64,000 nucleotides of DNA, from the NCBI GenBank assembly GCA_013433145.1, contig CM024182.1:1590001-1654000 (forward strand). Direction: 5' to 3'. Of the stretch, positions 52,801 to 64,000 are shown one piece after another; position 1 is the stretch's first letter, and every line of letters begins with the position of its first letter. The notes under the pieces were generated by a model, which did not search any database, was not told the origin of the DNA, and saw only the letters and a list, made by a program, of their open reading frames with translations. A program made the translations under genes and the position numbers. The stretch is from Ascaris suum (Eukaryota > Nematoda > Chromadorea > Rhabditida > Ascarididae).

Positions 52801-55800
52801 AACCAGCAGCCGATCGTGCGAGATTGAGCGGCATATGGGACAGGGCGACCATTTTGGAAAATGGACCTTTTGTCCTGCTTCAGTGTGATATACACGTTAG
52901 ATTTTGTGCAGCCTTCTAGTCCTGGCATGAATACTGCAAGGGATTGCTTCCGTAGACGTGCAACGAATGTCCAGCGAAGATGGTCCCGGGTTGTCGCAGG
53001 TGCGTTGCAGATGGTGTCTTCTGTAAGGGAGGTTGATTTTGGGTTATCCATTCGATGCCAAGGAGTGACTAAGTATCCGCAGCTGGCAATTTCCTTGACC
53101 TTTGCGTCGAAGTTGTCTCGAAAATATCCCCGAACCTTGATGTCTTTGTTATCGGCGGAGATTTCAGCTTGTCAAGTGAGGGCATCAACTTTAGATGATT
53201 GATTGCGACCCAATCTTTGATGCTGAGCAAGGTGACGTCGGCTGCAGTCTTGAGGCGCATTTTAACTGCAGAACCGTTGATCTGGACTTTCCGATAAATG
53301 CGGTTGATTGACGCGACATCTGCTGTAGTCGAGGCATGACGCAGTTTCTTCGAGCTTTGCCCCTTCTTCTTCCTATTGAAGTTCTGACTGAAGCGTTTTT
53401 TGTGGCCATCGAGTTTGCAGTCATGACACCATTTCGTGGCAGATGACATGTTAGAGGAAGGGGGTGGAGGGAGGGAGGGGGGAGATGCATCGCATAAATA
53501 ATTTAGTGAATGTGGGGAAAAGAAAGGAAATATGAGGTGAAATTTCTGTCCTCGTTTAATTGTTGTTTTTGTCGGACGAATTTTATGATAGGACGGTACG
53601 ATTCGGTAGATAAGTTTAGGACGGTGCGATTCGGATCCTCGATGCGCTTTCGGCAAGTGGTCTTCGAGCTATAAGATTCGCCAAAGAGGTTACTATTTCA
53701 GAATTTATTTCTTGTTTATTTTTCATTTTTATTTTTTGGTTCTATAAAATGCTATTGCATTGTTATTCTGTGTTCTCTTTGTTTTTAACGCTATTTTTAG
53801 ATGCATGTGGTAGTAGTCTGCCGTCTTTATATTTCATTCGTAATATCACATCGTGGGATTGAGAGAGGGGTGCGAAGATGGGTGCCTTTAAGCGATAAAG
53901 TTCTTTAATTAATGTTCGAATTAAAGAACGTTCGCGTGAGTGATAACGTTTGCATGCGTGCAGTACTGCAGGGAAATGTTGTTTATTGGTTGGATGTTCA
54001 ATTTTTTTAAAAGAATACACTCGAGCTATAACTCATTAAAGGGATTTCTTTGCATCTGTTAAATTTATTTTTTATTGCTTTCCCTTATGAAATAAATTCT
54101 CCGTTCAGATGGAATTCTTTTCGAGTTGAATTATTTTCAGGTTCCACACATTTCTAAAGTTTTGGCGAACGATTTTTCGGAGCAAGCCGTTGAAACGATC
54201 AAAAAAAATATTATTGTGAACGAAGTGCAACATATTGTGGAATCACGATTTGGCGATGCTGTGTAATGATTTTTTTTTTACTTACTCTGTCGTAGTTTTG
54301 CTCATATTTATTCTTCCCGCTTGCTTGGGAGAAATGGAATAGGAATGCACGCGAGGAGATTGGCGCGACACGCGCTTTTTGCAAAGGCATTCATTGAATC
54401 ATTTGGTTGATTATATGTTCACAAAGGCAAGAAAGCGTAGTATTTCTTTCGATGAGGTTGAAAAAATTGCTATTAAAAGAACATGTGAATGTTAGTTTAA
54501 ATATTTGCCTTCTTAGTTTTGATTAGTTAAAAATGATTTATAAGACTTATGGCAGCTTTAAAGGATATAACTCAAAAGGAATGCGATTAGTCGAAATGAA
54601 ACGGGAAGATTGAAGTTCATCGTCTGTATTGACTGGGTGTCCTTCCTTTAGTCCTCTCCACTGATGTTTTTATGCAAGTGGAGAAAGGAGAGGAAGATTC
54701 TTAGAGAAAGTTTGTTTCTCACAAAGTTTTAGGAATGGGGAGCTATTCGAGAGAGTATTTCACTATAATGAGGGGTTTCATTTGAGATAAGGTGATATTC
54801 CTTCAGGTCTGCAATGATGGAGCATCGCTCACTTGATAAGCGTTTCCACGCAATTGACTTGGATCCCTATGGTTCGGCCTCAATATTTCTGGACTCAGCA
54901 GTGCAAGCTGTCGCTGATCGTGGTAAGTCACTCATCTCATGCTTCTAGTGAAAAGAACGTCTTGAACTATTTCCCTAATACTTTTGTTCTTATTTAGCAC
55001 CAAAATCGATGTTGTGTGGAACCCCAAAGGTTAAATATTCCTGAAATTTTAGTTATTACGAAAGATGATATTACTGATTGGAAGATTATTTCTTCCGTTT
55101 AAAAAATTTAGACGGCTTTATTCGGCTTGATGGGAGGAGAGGGGGAGCAGTTTGTTTTAGTTTTTTACGGTGTGTTCTTGTTGTTTGCAATGTGGTTATT
55201 TAAGTATTGCTGGAAAAGGGTGTTTGGACGGAGTAGAAATTCACAAGGTGGGAATTTTTTGAAAGGTTTATAACCGTTGGGTTTAGACCTATTCGACAAC
55301 ATAAACAGGTATACTTAAGTTTGTCAACGACCACGTTAAATTACCTTTATTTTCTGAGTAACTAAATTGGAAACAACGACCATCACAGAAGCAGTCAAAT
55401 TACTTTTGTCGTGACCTCTAAGTCTTATTTTATCCTTTCGTAATTGGCCGATTATAGTTCATAGTTTGTTCATTTATGTTGCAGTCTCTATTATGTAACT
55501 TGCAGGCATATTGATGGTGACTTGTACGGATATGGCGGTTCTCTGTGGTAATACGCCAGAGGCTTGTTACAACAAATATGGTTCGGTTGCACTTCGGCAT
55601 AAATGTTGCCATGAATTTGTGAGCAATTTATTCATTTCCTTCAATTTTTTCGTTCTTTTAATAAGGGGAGGCGAGGTGGTTTTAAATAGAGGTTATTCGT
55701 TGTTGTTAATTCAGAGCTGTTCCAGAGTCTGAGAAGATGCTTTATCTTCTTCCATTGAAACTTAATTGTTCATTTATTGTGAGGTCATACTCGGTTAACA

Positions 55801-58800
55801 TTTTCCACTCTCCTTTCTACTCTTGCAGTGCTGGAAGGAATCCATTAGCACATCCTCTAAAGACAGCTAACTATTCGTTATCGCTTTGCCGTCCGGAATG
55901 GATGTCACTTTGAGTGCTGAGCGAGAGAAAAATAACATACTTTCATTTTTTTTAAACAGATATTCGATGTTTAGCTAGTAATATGAACAGATTGACTTGT
56001 TCGGTCACATTCCCGTCATTGATCATTTCTAGCTCCCGTCTTGCTTCTATGTGCCTCACAAGACTTTGTAACGTCCTTTGTGACTTGCGAAAATCATTAT
56101 TTTTTTTCCATATGCCAAAATTTTAGGATGACAATGACCTCTACCTATCCCTCTCAATCGCTCCCCCTCCCCCCCCCCCCCCCCCTCCAATAGCATCTCA
56201 GGACTCTCTAAGATCATAAAAATTTATAGCTCTGGATTGTTAATTATTACCTTTTTGATGTTGTTCAGGCAATTCGAGTGCTATTAAAATCGATCGACTC
56301 ACATGCAAATCGTTATGCACGCTATATAGAGCCGTTGTTATCGATTAGCGTCGATTTCTATGTTCGTGTATTTGTTCGTATTCATACAAGTGCTAAACAG
56401 GCGAAAGACTGCGTAACGTAAGTCTTAATTTCTTTAGTAGAACCTTGCTGCCATGCTGTGTTTAATTTCCCGTTTATTTAGGTTGTAAACACTCATTGGC
56501 TGCTAGGGTACGAATCGAAAGCGGAGAGAAGTATAAGCCATTCCTGTCTAAACTCGGTTGTGTCAATGACTGCATCCGGAAATTGTGGAGGAGATTTGGA
56601 GCCGTATTCTCACACGTTTCGCTTATTTTTAGTAATGCTTACCTATAAAGTTTAGTGCTTAACAGTGGTTTTTTTGATAGAATTAAACGGTAATTTCTTT
56701 TATGTCTAATTGTTGAGTTGTTGAGGTTGTGTTCTGAATGAAAAAAGGATTCATGTTGAGAATATAAGTGACTCTCATGGTTCGATTTGTAATGCTATAT
56801 TATTCGATAGATTGTTTCATAGTATCGTTAAGGAGTCATCGAAGATGGTTGTTTTGTTAAGGTTGAATCAAAATCTAGGATTGCAACTTCCTGTGCTTTC
56901 ATTCTATCAGTCAACTAACTAACAGCCCTTGTTTCGAATTCGATTGTCGTTGAATACTTTGCTCTAACGATGGCAGTATTTGCATAACTACGTGACTTAA
57001 ATCGTACTTATCTTTTCCATTATTTTCTCAGTATTTCTTTCAATATTCATTTGCATATATTCGGGTGAGATATATTTTTGAATATTACAGGAAAGTATCA
57101 TACGTATTAGCGTGTACCGGTTGTCACTCTTTGCAATTGCAACCGTTAGCACGGAAGACGACTGCTGCAGCGAGTGTAAAGTTCACACCGTCGGTGTTGA
57201 ATGCAAGCATTTTGGGTGCGGGTGGTAAATGTATTTATTGCGATCAGAGTATACACATAGCTGGACCAATCTATTCGGACCCGATTCATGATCTCGCTTT
57301 CGTTAGGAAACTCATCGAGAGGTATGAAAGTACATGATTTATTGCTATGATTAGGATATTACAAACGTCATTCTTCAGCGGAAAGGTGTTAGGAAGAAAG
57401 AGGAGGCAAGGGAAAAGAGAAAGAGAGAGCAGCGATTGAGATCTTTTATAGAGGCAAATCATGAAAAGTTGTCGTGTTAGAACTCTACAAATTTTATTGA
57501 ATTTACTAATCGTAGATCGGGTCATATGCGCGATCGCAATATTAAGGTATATGACAAAGTGATCATTTAATGAAGAATTTTTAATGAAATTCGAGGCATG
57601 AATTCGATTTTCAAAGTGGCCAAACATAAAATCTACCGATTCGGCAAAGCGAATATTAAATGGTTGTGATACTATCTATTAGCAAAAACAAACTACTGAA
57701 ACTGTTTCGAATGTTCGTTGTGCAGTGTATGTATTTATGGTATGTTTTTAACACTGTTGAATTTGGTCCTGTCAAAGAATTCTTTTATGGTCTGTGTTAT
57801 TTTTTTTCCGGATCGCTTGTCTAGGTATCTGTTGAAGATTAAAACTCAAATTGGTTTTCTCTATTTTGTGTTGTTAAATTGGTGTAATAGCAATCACTCT
57901 AACTATGGACGTTGAGCGAAGGAAATCAGGATTGAGCAGTTAACCGTGCAACTATGTATGTATCATAACGGAATAAGGATGGGGGGGGGGGGACAATTTA
58001 TTTATTATTCATTTATGTTTTTTGAGTTTAATTTGATGAGATTTTCCTAAAAGATGGAGGTTTTTCCTGTTAGAAGGGTGTTAATTTTTTTCTGGAAGAG
58101 TGGGGAAATTATTAAAATTGTTCAGAAGGGTCGATTATCATATTATTGGAAGTAGTTTTAGCAAATGCGATTTCAGGTTGAAGGCATGTCCAGAAAATAA
58201 AAGGTTGAGAACGCACGATCGATTGATTGGTGTGTTGAGCGTTGTTAGTGAGGTTAGTCGGTCATTTTTATTTATTCCATTTCTTTTCGTAGATGGAAAC
58301 TGCTTTTGTATTTTATCTTTTGCCAAGAGGGAAATCATAAAAAGTAGGCAGATGAGAAGCCGTTAAAGAGATAACAGTGAATGTTTTAGAGAATGGAAAG
58401 TAGCAAACTGGCTGGGGATTTGAAAAGTGTTGATCGTGTTCAAAATTAAATAACTGTAAAAGAATAAAGCAGATGAGAGCAACGAAGCATAGAAGAGCTT
58501 TATTATTGAAGTGTTAGATATTGGCTAATGCTATGTGAGTTCAATTCGATTTAACTGAGTCACTGATTTGTGAATAGTTTTTATTTGTTTACCTTACTCT
58601 ACCTGAGGGATGGAGATTCATCTGTGGAAATAAAAGCTTGAGATTAGAGGTGTTGTTGTTGTTTTTTTTCACGGAAATGGATTGCCGACCATATTTGTGC
58701 TTATAATTCTCTCCCGTTATGCTTCACGGGAATGCGACTAACCATATAATCCAGTTTCTTTAATGGATATTAGAGCATATATGACGCTTGTTGAGATGTT

Positions 58801-61370
58801 GCAATCCACATCCATTTTCTTCACGATAGAAAAGAAACGTTTTATTACGATTTTAGTGAAATTTTTTTTTTCGAAATGTGCTTTGCTCTTGAAAAATGCA
58901 AAGAATTACCCGTACCTTTCTTTATGGTGATGTGCTCTATTCCATTATTTCCATTCTAAAACTTAAGCTGCGTTAGTGACGATTATTTGCCCAGTGCCTT
59001 AGTTTTTCTCTTCACCGTTCGTAGTTCTTTTATACATGTGTAGAGGAAAGGAAAAATGGGGGAAGTTGTACGTTCCTTCATATTATGGTGATATGGAATA
59101 TATTCCAGGCTAGCGGCTTGTTTCAGTTCTGGAGTGACTAAACGCTTGTTGCGTGAGTTGGATATGATCCCCGTCAGTTACGGGTCTGTTCATAGAGGCG
59201 GTTTATTACGAAGTAGGCGCGTCCTCTTAAACGGGATCGTTAGAACCTTGCAGAAGGCGAAGCCTGGGGCTTATTATTATGGGAAAGGCGCTTAGCATTC
59301 TAGGTTAATAATATGTTCATTACGGAGACATTTCATTTGTTTAAATTAAATAGGTCAGAAGACGGCGATTTAGGAGCTACCTGATGTGCCACTATACTAC
59401 GAGCATGATCAACTGATGCATATTGTGAAGTCGCCCGTTCCTCGAGTTCTGAACATCCGCTCGGCGATTCTCAATGCCGGATTCAGATGCTCGATTGCCC
59501 ACTGCAACCCGAGAGCACTCAAAACTGATGCGCCTATGTCACTGCTTTGGGAACATCGCAAGGACTGTCGTGAGTATTAACTCTGGTTTTTATTACTTGC
59601 TTGCATGTTATGGAGGGTCTGCATGTAAGCCACGGTGTATGGAGGCGTACGGTACTATAACCTACGTAAGTATTGGGATTTGGTACGTAAAGCTTATCTT
59701 CAGCTTGTTCAACAGAAAAAGAAGAGGCATTCGAACCTGTCTACTGGTGATGATTGTGAGTCTTGCAACCTCCTGAACGCGCAAGAAACGTTCTAAGACA
59801 AATCAGAGGTTGAGCATGCGTTTCGACTTTTTCCTGTATTCGATGATGTGTCGATCTTCCACAGAATTGAAATACTAGTTGCAAGCAATTGAACACATTT
59901 TCTCTATGTTCTACTGAATACGTCTCCTCGATGGTTGGGAACCGCGAGAGAAAAGAGCGTAGCCAGAGTGGAGCGGGAGGATTGTAGTCAATTCCGAGAA
60001 ATAAGATGTAGAGATGAGAGAGTAAAGGCCTTGTGGATAAGGAATGGAAAAAGTGGCAGGGAGAATATAAGGCCAACATTTCCGATGGATCTCTATCTAG
60101 CGTGCAAAAATTTTTCCTCTGCCTACCACTCTTACGGCCGTCCCTCTGACAGTAGAGACGGCTACGGGAGGGGAAAGGAATTGGAGCCTCAGCCGATCTC
60201 GCTAACGCTTCTTTTCAATATATGAACCGGCTTAAGGATTAAAAAGAGATGTACAAGAATCCCCGGTGTCGTTTTCAGCCCTCTCTGTCGAACCTTGTTG
60301 TGAGTTTATCATTTCTCACACAACGATTAGGTTACTTTCAGTACAACTTCGCTATATTGCAGGCAAAAAAACAACAATATTCCCGCATCGCGCTTTGAAG
60401 AAAATAGTGCAGGACGAAAAATCATCGAAGGGAAAATTACGTGAGTTTTATTTTTATTATTGGTTTTATTATTATGCGTTTTATAGTCAATTTATGTGAG
60501 GAAATTATCGATAGCATAAAGGGAAGGATTTCTCAATTAAATGGCTTTGCTCTTTATTGCGGCGTTTAAGCGCAGATATGTTAGGAAAGTTGGACTTTTC
60601 GATTTTAGGTGTTCTATGATCGGCATGCTTAGGGATGACGGTAGTTGTTTCCATTTTGATTTTTAATGGAGAGAGGAAATCTGGTATTTATTTATATGGG
60701 TATTTGGCTTTTATTTTATGCCTCATTGATTAAATTGGCAATTTAAGTTTCTGCCTGAATTACTCTGTAACCGAGTTCTTTGAATGTAATCTAAGTCTCT
60801 CAAGTGACTATTGAAAAGAGTGATTTCTTAAATCCGTAGGTATTCCTTGGGTAAGTCTTCACTCTCATCATTTTCCTCAAAGGATTCAGAGGGCAAATCT
60901 TCTTTTGACTCTACAGATGATGGGAAAGACGATCTTCTTATGTTTACAACTAGGAAATTATATGTGCAAGTAAAGCTAGATATGAACTTGCGTTCGCTTA
61001 TTGAGTTATATGGAGATGTACCGCAATTATTCCATTGTGAATTAATGGTTTGTAAAATAATGGTTTAGTGGCAAGGTGAATATTAGTTAATGAGAGGGTG
61101 GCCGCACCTAAGACATATGCGCGGTGTCGACAGGATATGTTACTTCCAAATTTTAGGTATGAAGTGAATCGTTCTAATTTCAGGCATGAGGTTAATTTTC
61201 AAATGCATCCTGAAGCACGATCGAAAAGCAAAGCCGATAATTTGCTGCGATTCCAATGTAATAAAGGCAAAAATTGGGGTCCGAAAGCGAAAGCGAAAGG
61301 TTCGGTGAATTCGGTGAAAGCTGGCTTCCAGATGCAGCAGCCAGGAGAGCACTCCAAGAAGTCGTCTTAG
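49872..61370 (+). CDS. tRNA (guanine26-N2)-dimethyltransferase, TRMT1
   Basis: It methylates G26 of tRNAs using S-adenosylmethionine. Exons: 49872-50065, 51116-51233, 54141-54262, 54807-54922, 55506-55618, 56269-56417, 57091-57321, 58177-58252, 59374-59569, 59716-59746, 60363-60440, 61184-61370; phases agree and give 536 codons plus stop. Family blocks: [95 protein letters not shown] and CIYC zinc ligands, [51 protein letters not shown]. The tail lacks the CCCH finger of human TRMT1. The exon for motif I (consensus LEALSATGLRSIR) was not found between 51233 and 54141. The ATG follows TTCCAGCTA, suggesting a splice acceptor just before it. The 31-base exon 10 is the least certain. An AATAAA lies at 61767. 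Confidence 0.94.
52565..52604. repeat. Perfect 18-bp inverted repeat with 4-base loop
   Basis: GACCGGAGCATTTATCAC (52565-52582), loop GAGG, then its exact reverse complement (52587-52604). The right arm is coding sequence of the retrotransposon integrase fragment, so the palindrome looks like a local inverted duplication at the edge of the element. Confidence 0.97.
52579..53656 (-). mobile_element. Gypsy/Ty3-type LTR retrotransposon remnant, internally deleted
   Basis: Read on the minus strand from 53656 down: a basic segment with a zinc-knuckle-like [12 protein letters not shown] (last Cys replaced by Ser), then an aspartic-protease-like [19 protein letters not shown], where the usual DTGA reads KTAA. 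After a frame change comes the start of reverse transcriptase ([12 protein letters not shown]...RPVPYAA, 53051-52800). Next, in another frame (52773-52579), is the end of integrase ([20 protein letters not shown] ... [16 protein letters not shown]). The polymerase, RNase H and catalytic integrase regions between are missing. No long terminal repeats were identified. The element is dead. It lies antisense in intron 2 of TRMT1. Confidence 0.85.
56165..56186. repeat. Poly-C tract in TRMT1 intron 5
   Basis: A C-rich run with a few T, in the intron between 55618 and 56269. A comparable G-run lies at about 57979-57992 in intron 7. Confidence 0.9.
61157..61210 (+). repeat. 27-bp tandem duplication spanning the last TRMT1 splice acceptor
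   Basis: The last intron ends with TTTTAG then GTATGAAGTGAATCG, and 27 bases later with TTTCAG then GCATGAGGTTAATTT. Both sites are usable acceptors, and the distance is a multiple of three, so use of the first would add nine in-frame residues (about YEVNRSNFR) before HEVNFQM. I chose the downstream site for the gene model because its pyrimidine-CAG context is better. Confidence 0.7.
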
Positions 61371-62762
61371 TAGTATATGAAAGAGAAGATGCGTATCTGG
61401 GATGTTGGTATGATTCAGCGAGATTGCTTTATGCTTGTTTTTTGTTGTGTTGCTGGTTTTTTGCGGATTCTTTAGCTGCTACGGACGTCAGTCGGTTCCT
61501 GCCACCCTTGTTATCCACGATAGGTCAGAGGGATTTTGTGGAATGAGAAGGTGAAAGGGAGGTTGTTGGTTGTGAGAGGGTGAAAGTGGGGGGAGGAGCG
61601 CTGTTTCGTCAAAACAGTTCTAGACGATCGCGGGAAGAGCTGGGAGCGAAAGATGATGAAATTTTGTTAATGAACATGGAATAATATTCCCTGCATTATT
61701 TCAGCAAAATAAGGGAAGGAGGTTGTCACGCTTGACTAGCAACTTGAATAATAAGCCAAGTGATATAATAAAAATATGGACAATGTTTGCTTGTTGGAAA
61801 CGTACGTTCACAAAACTTACTTTCAATTTATATGGCTTTTAAATGCAAAAATGATAGGTATAGGCACAGGTGAGAGCACTGCTGACTCATATGATGCCTC
61901 AGACCGAAAGGCCAAAGAATAGAAATTTTTGAACTACCATCAGCAGATGAGTACGAATTGCTGTTAGTTAAACTGAGTGTTACAGAAATTATGATGTAAT
62001 ACTTTGCTTGAATGTACCTCCCATCATACCTAGAATGGATCCATTTTACTTTATGAAGGGAATCTTCGCGCTTAGGGTGGGTAGGTTTCTCTGAAAATTT
62101 TGAAGGGATTCTTTTGGTTGATGCCGAGATCGATATTCTCTGTTTTGTTGAAGTGACAAGGAGTTTTTTTCATAGGGAAATGGATGTACATAGATAGAAT
62201 TTCTCTTGAAGAGATTAGGAGAAATAATAGAAATTAAGTATGTTTGGAAGCTTTGTGTTCTGAATTCGCGTTCTTTAAGGTCCACATTCGTAAATAAGCA
62301 TTATTTGCGTTAACAAGACAACTAACAAATAAAGCAATTTGAATTCAAACATAATTTTCGGTATTTTTGGCCGAATAGAGAAGAAAAATTCTCTTTACGA
62401 GATGTTTTTTTTTGAAATCCATTCTAAGAGTTTTTCGGAGGTGCTCGTTACTGGAGATTAGGGAAATGAAAGGAGGTGAGAGAGGTCGCATTTCGAGGTG
62501 ATGGTGCTTCAAGGCTATCGAATCTGTTCTGTTACCGATTATGGCAACATTTACCTGGTTGCACCCGTTGATGGGTATCATTGTTGATATGGTGATAGTT
62601 TTGTTATGCTTACTGTCAGCAATAAATTACTTGTTGGTCTTGTACAATTGTTGAACGTTTATTTATTGGATTGTCGATGAGTATGCAGGAAGTGCTCTCC
62701 TGCAAACCTAAATGCAGGGTATATAAATGTTTGTCTCGTAAGCACATCATCTGCTGTCTTAG
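61371..62762. other. Intergenic stretch after TRMT1
   Basis: No gene is recognised. A probable polyadenylation signal AATAAA lies at 61767-61772, about 400 bases after the TRMT1 stop. Open frames on both strands around 61274-61546 and 62046-62581 lack splice logic or family resemblance. Confidence 0.5.
61767..61772 (+). terminator. Candidate polyadenylation signal of TRMT1
   Basis: AATAAA within an AT-rich context about 400 bases downstream of the TRMT1 stop codon, the first exact match I see on the plus strand. Not confirmed by any cleavage-site evidence. Confidence 0.35.
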
Positions 62763-64000
62763 GGCTTAGTAGATCCGTCTCACCTTGGCCCACTTTTGTC
62801 AATGACTTGTCCAATTACCGCCTTTCTCTCGTCATCGAAAGGATTGAGTCTTGTGGTCCTTTCCTCCTCCCCACTTATGATGTAAGTTATCAGGACGCAC
62901 AATCCCATAGCAGAGGCGGTTCAGTGATGCTCTGAAAGCTTATGTTTTGTTTGAATAGTATATTTATGGGATAAAAGAAAGGCTCGCGTTCGTTTACTTA
63001 ATTTTGAGGAGTTTCCTGGTCAGCCTAGTTTCTTCACGAGGGAGGAGAGGGGAGGTGGGGGGGGGGGGGGAGGAGAAGATGACGTTGCCTATCACCTCAT
63101 TTGCTGTGATTTGCATTTGGTACGCGGAATGTGAAAGGAACGAGCCGTATCGGATGTGGAATTGAGTGTTAAATAGTTTTCAGATGAGCATTAAGTATGA
63201 GCAACAATAGCGGCATGCACTCTAGCTGAGCTAGATAAATGATCAGCACACAATTCTTATGACGGAGCGCAATCACCTGTTAGCGAATCTTCGGATCCGT
63301 TTGACGATGAACTCGTATTTAAGGGAACGCTATAAATTCGTTGAGTGGTAAGTGAATCCTGATGTTGCTGGGTAACGAGTGTTGCTAATAGGGGGGGGGG
63401 GGGGGAGAGGGAGCGAGGGGTCACATTCGAGCCTAGACCTTGGACGACTAAGAGAACATCCACGTTGCTGTTGCTGTCGAAAGGCGCATTGAGGTGGAAC
63501 CCATGTCGCATATGTTAGAGTCTTCGGTACGAAGAGGACGCAACATTTTACAGTTGAAAATGACTCTATTAGGAACTTCATCAGAACTTTGGCAGTTCAA
63601 TCTGCTATGGCTTTCAGTTGCTTTGGTATTGCTTGCTTCGACGGTTACGCTAATATATCTGCTTGCATTTATACTATCGGATGTGAGGGAAGACGTGGCA
63701 GGTTTAGCTCAATTGATAAGTCATGTCGCCATTAAAACAGAACTTCGCAGTTCGGGTTCGCGTTGGCTGGCTTTCCTTTCATTTCTATTCGTTTAACTTC
63801 GCAATATTTTTGTGGAAGTGTTTGTTTTCATTGGCTAAATAAAAAAATAAAATTGCAGGTATCCACATCGGCTCGGACAAAGCTCATTGAACGGTTGCTT
63901 TGAACCATCGTTTCATTATGGTACATTTGATAGTGCATCTTATGGGAACGATGAGGATCATCGAATGTGTGATTTCTGTGAGGTGAATCTGATAATTCGT
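62763..64000 (+). CDS. Unidentified membrane protein, partial at the window end
   Basis: Candidate exon 62763-62881 (acceptor TCTTAG, donor GTAAGT) encodes a segment with SPWPTFVNDLSNYRLSLVIE, ending LLPTYD. It joins in phase 0 to an exon from 63455 that reads NIHVAVAVERRIEVEPMSHM, then a membrane span (LLWLSVALVLLASTVTLIYL), then an acidic/amphipathic segment (SDVREDVAGLAQLISHV). The end of that exon is unresolved. After the acceptor at 63859, one frame stays open with RLGQSSLNGCFEPSFHYG and CDFCE before a GTGAAT donor at about 63982; another frame gives a short basic terminus. I recognise no family. The first exon's link to this gene is inference. Confidence 0.35.
63057..63072. repeat. Poly-G tract
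   Basis: A run of G of about 14 bases in a G-rich setting; a second run lies at about 63391-63404. Both fall within the putative intron before 63455. Confidence 0.9.

Larger units (their letters stand above)
51234..54140 (+). other. TRMT1 intron 2 (motif I exon expected here)
   Basis: This 2.9-kb gap separates TRMT1 exons ending QIQLEE and beginning [11 protein letters not shown]. The family has about 24 residues between those points, with the SAM-binding motif I. Both flanking borders are phase 0, so an exon of about 70 bases in phase 0 would fit. I read all frames and found no LSATGLR-like stretch. The intron holds a G-run at 51344, a C-rich patch near 51640 and the Gypsy remnant. Confidence 0.6.

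Noticed and set aside
59108..59230. Open stretch after a TTCCAG acceptor between TRMT1 exons 8 and 9
   Set aside because: Exons 8 and 9 already join in phase and match the family continuously ([15 protein letters not shown]).

Overview
The window is animal nuclear DNA: AT-rich, with long TA microsatellites, many poly-T/poly-A and poly-C/poly-G runs, no operons, and genes split into short exons (31-254 bases) by introns of about 0.2-3 kb with GT...AG borders. A decayed reading frame with a cysteine cluster followed by broken Gly-X-Y triplets (25.3-25.7 kb, minus strand) looks like nematode cuticle collagen, so a nematode is the best guess. This is an inference; no rRNA or other marker gene is present.

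Layout. 1-18.6 kb: no gene I can defend, only microsatellites, a degenerate TTCTA-type repeat and a few weak exon candidates. 18.8-22.2 kb (+): an intact five-exon metallophosphoesterase of the MPPED1/MPPED2 family. 23.9-25.7 kb (-): collagen-like wreckage. 26.4-33.8 kb (+): exons of one or two membrane proteins I do not recognise, including a single-pass segment with a long acidic, proline-rich tail; a duplicated exon block and a 26/27-bp minisatellite lie inside. 33.8-37.0 kb: simple repeats, a near-perfect hairpin and a purine-rich tract. 37.0-47.1 kb (-): an intact ten-exon hydroxymethylglutaryl-CoA synthase (476 codons, all three catalytic residues). 49.9-61.4 kb (+): tRNA (guanine26-N2)-dimethyltransferase TRMT1, twelve exons located; the exon expected to carry the S-adenosylmethionine-binding motif I was not found in the intron that also holds a Gypsy/Ty3 retrotransposon remnant. 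62.8-64.0 kb (+): exons of an unidentified membrane protein running off the end.

The identifiable genes are housekeeping genes with no common pathway: HMG-CoA synthase feeds the mevalonate pathway, TRMT1 modifies tRNA position 26, and the MPPED-type enzyme is a metal-dependent phosphodiesterase. HMG-CoA synthase and TRMT1 are divergently transcribed from a 2.8-kb spacer. Exon borders were fitted by hand from splice-site dinucleotides and codon phase; in the three known genes the phases join without a frameshift.
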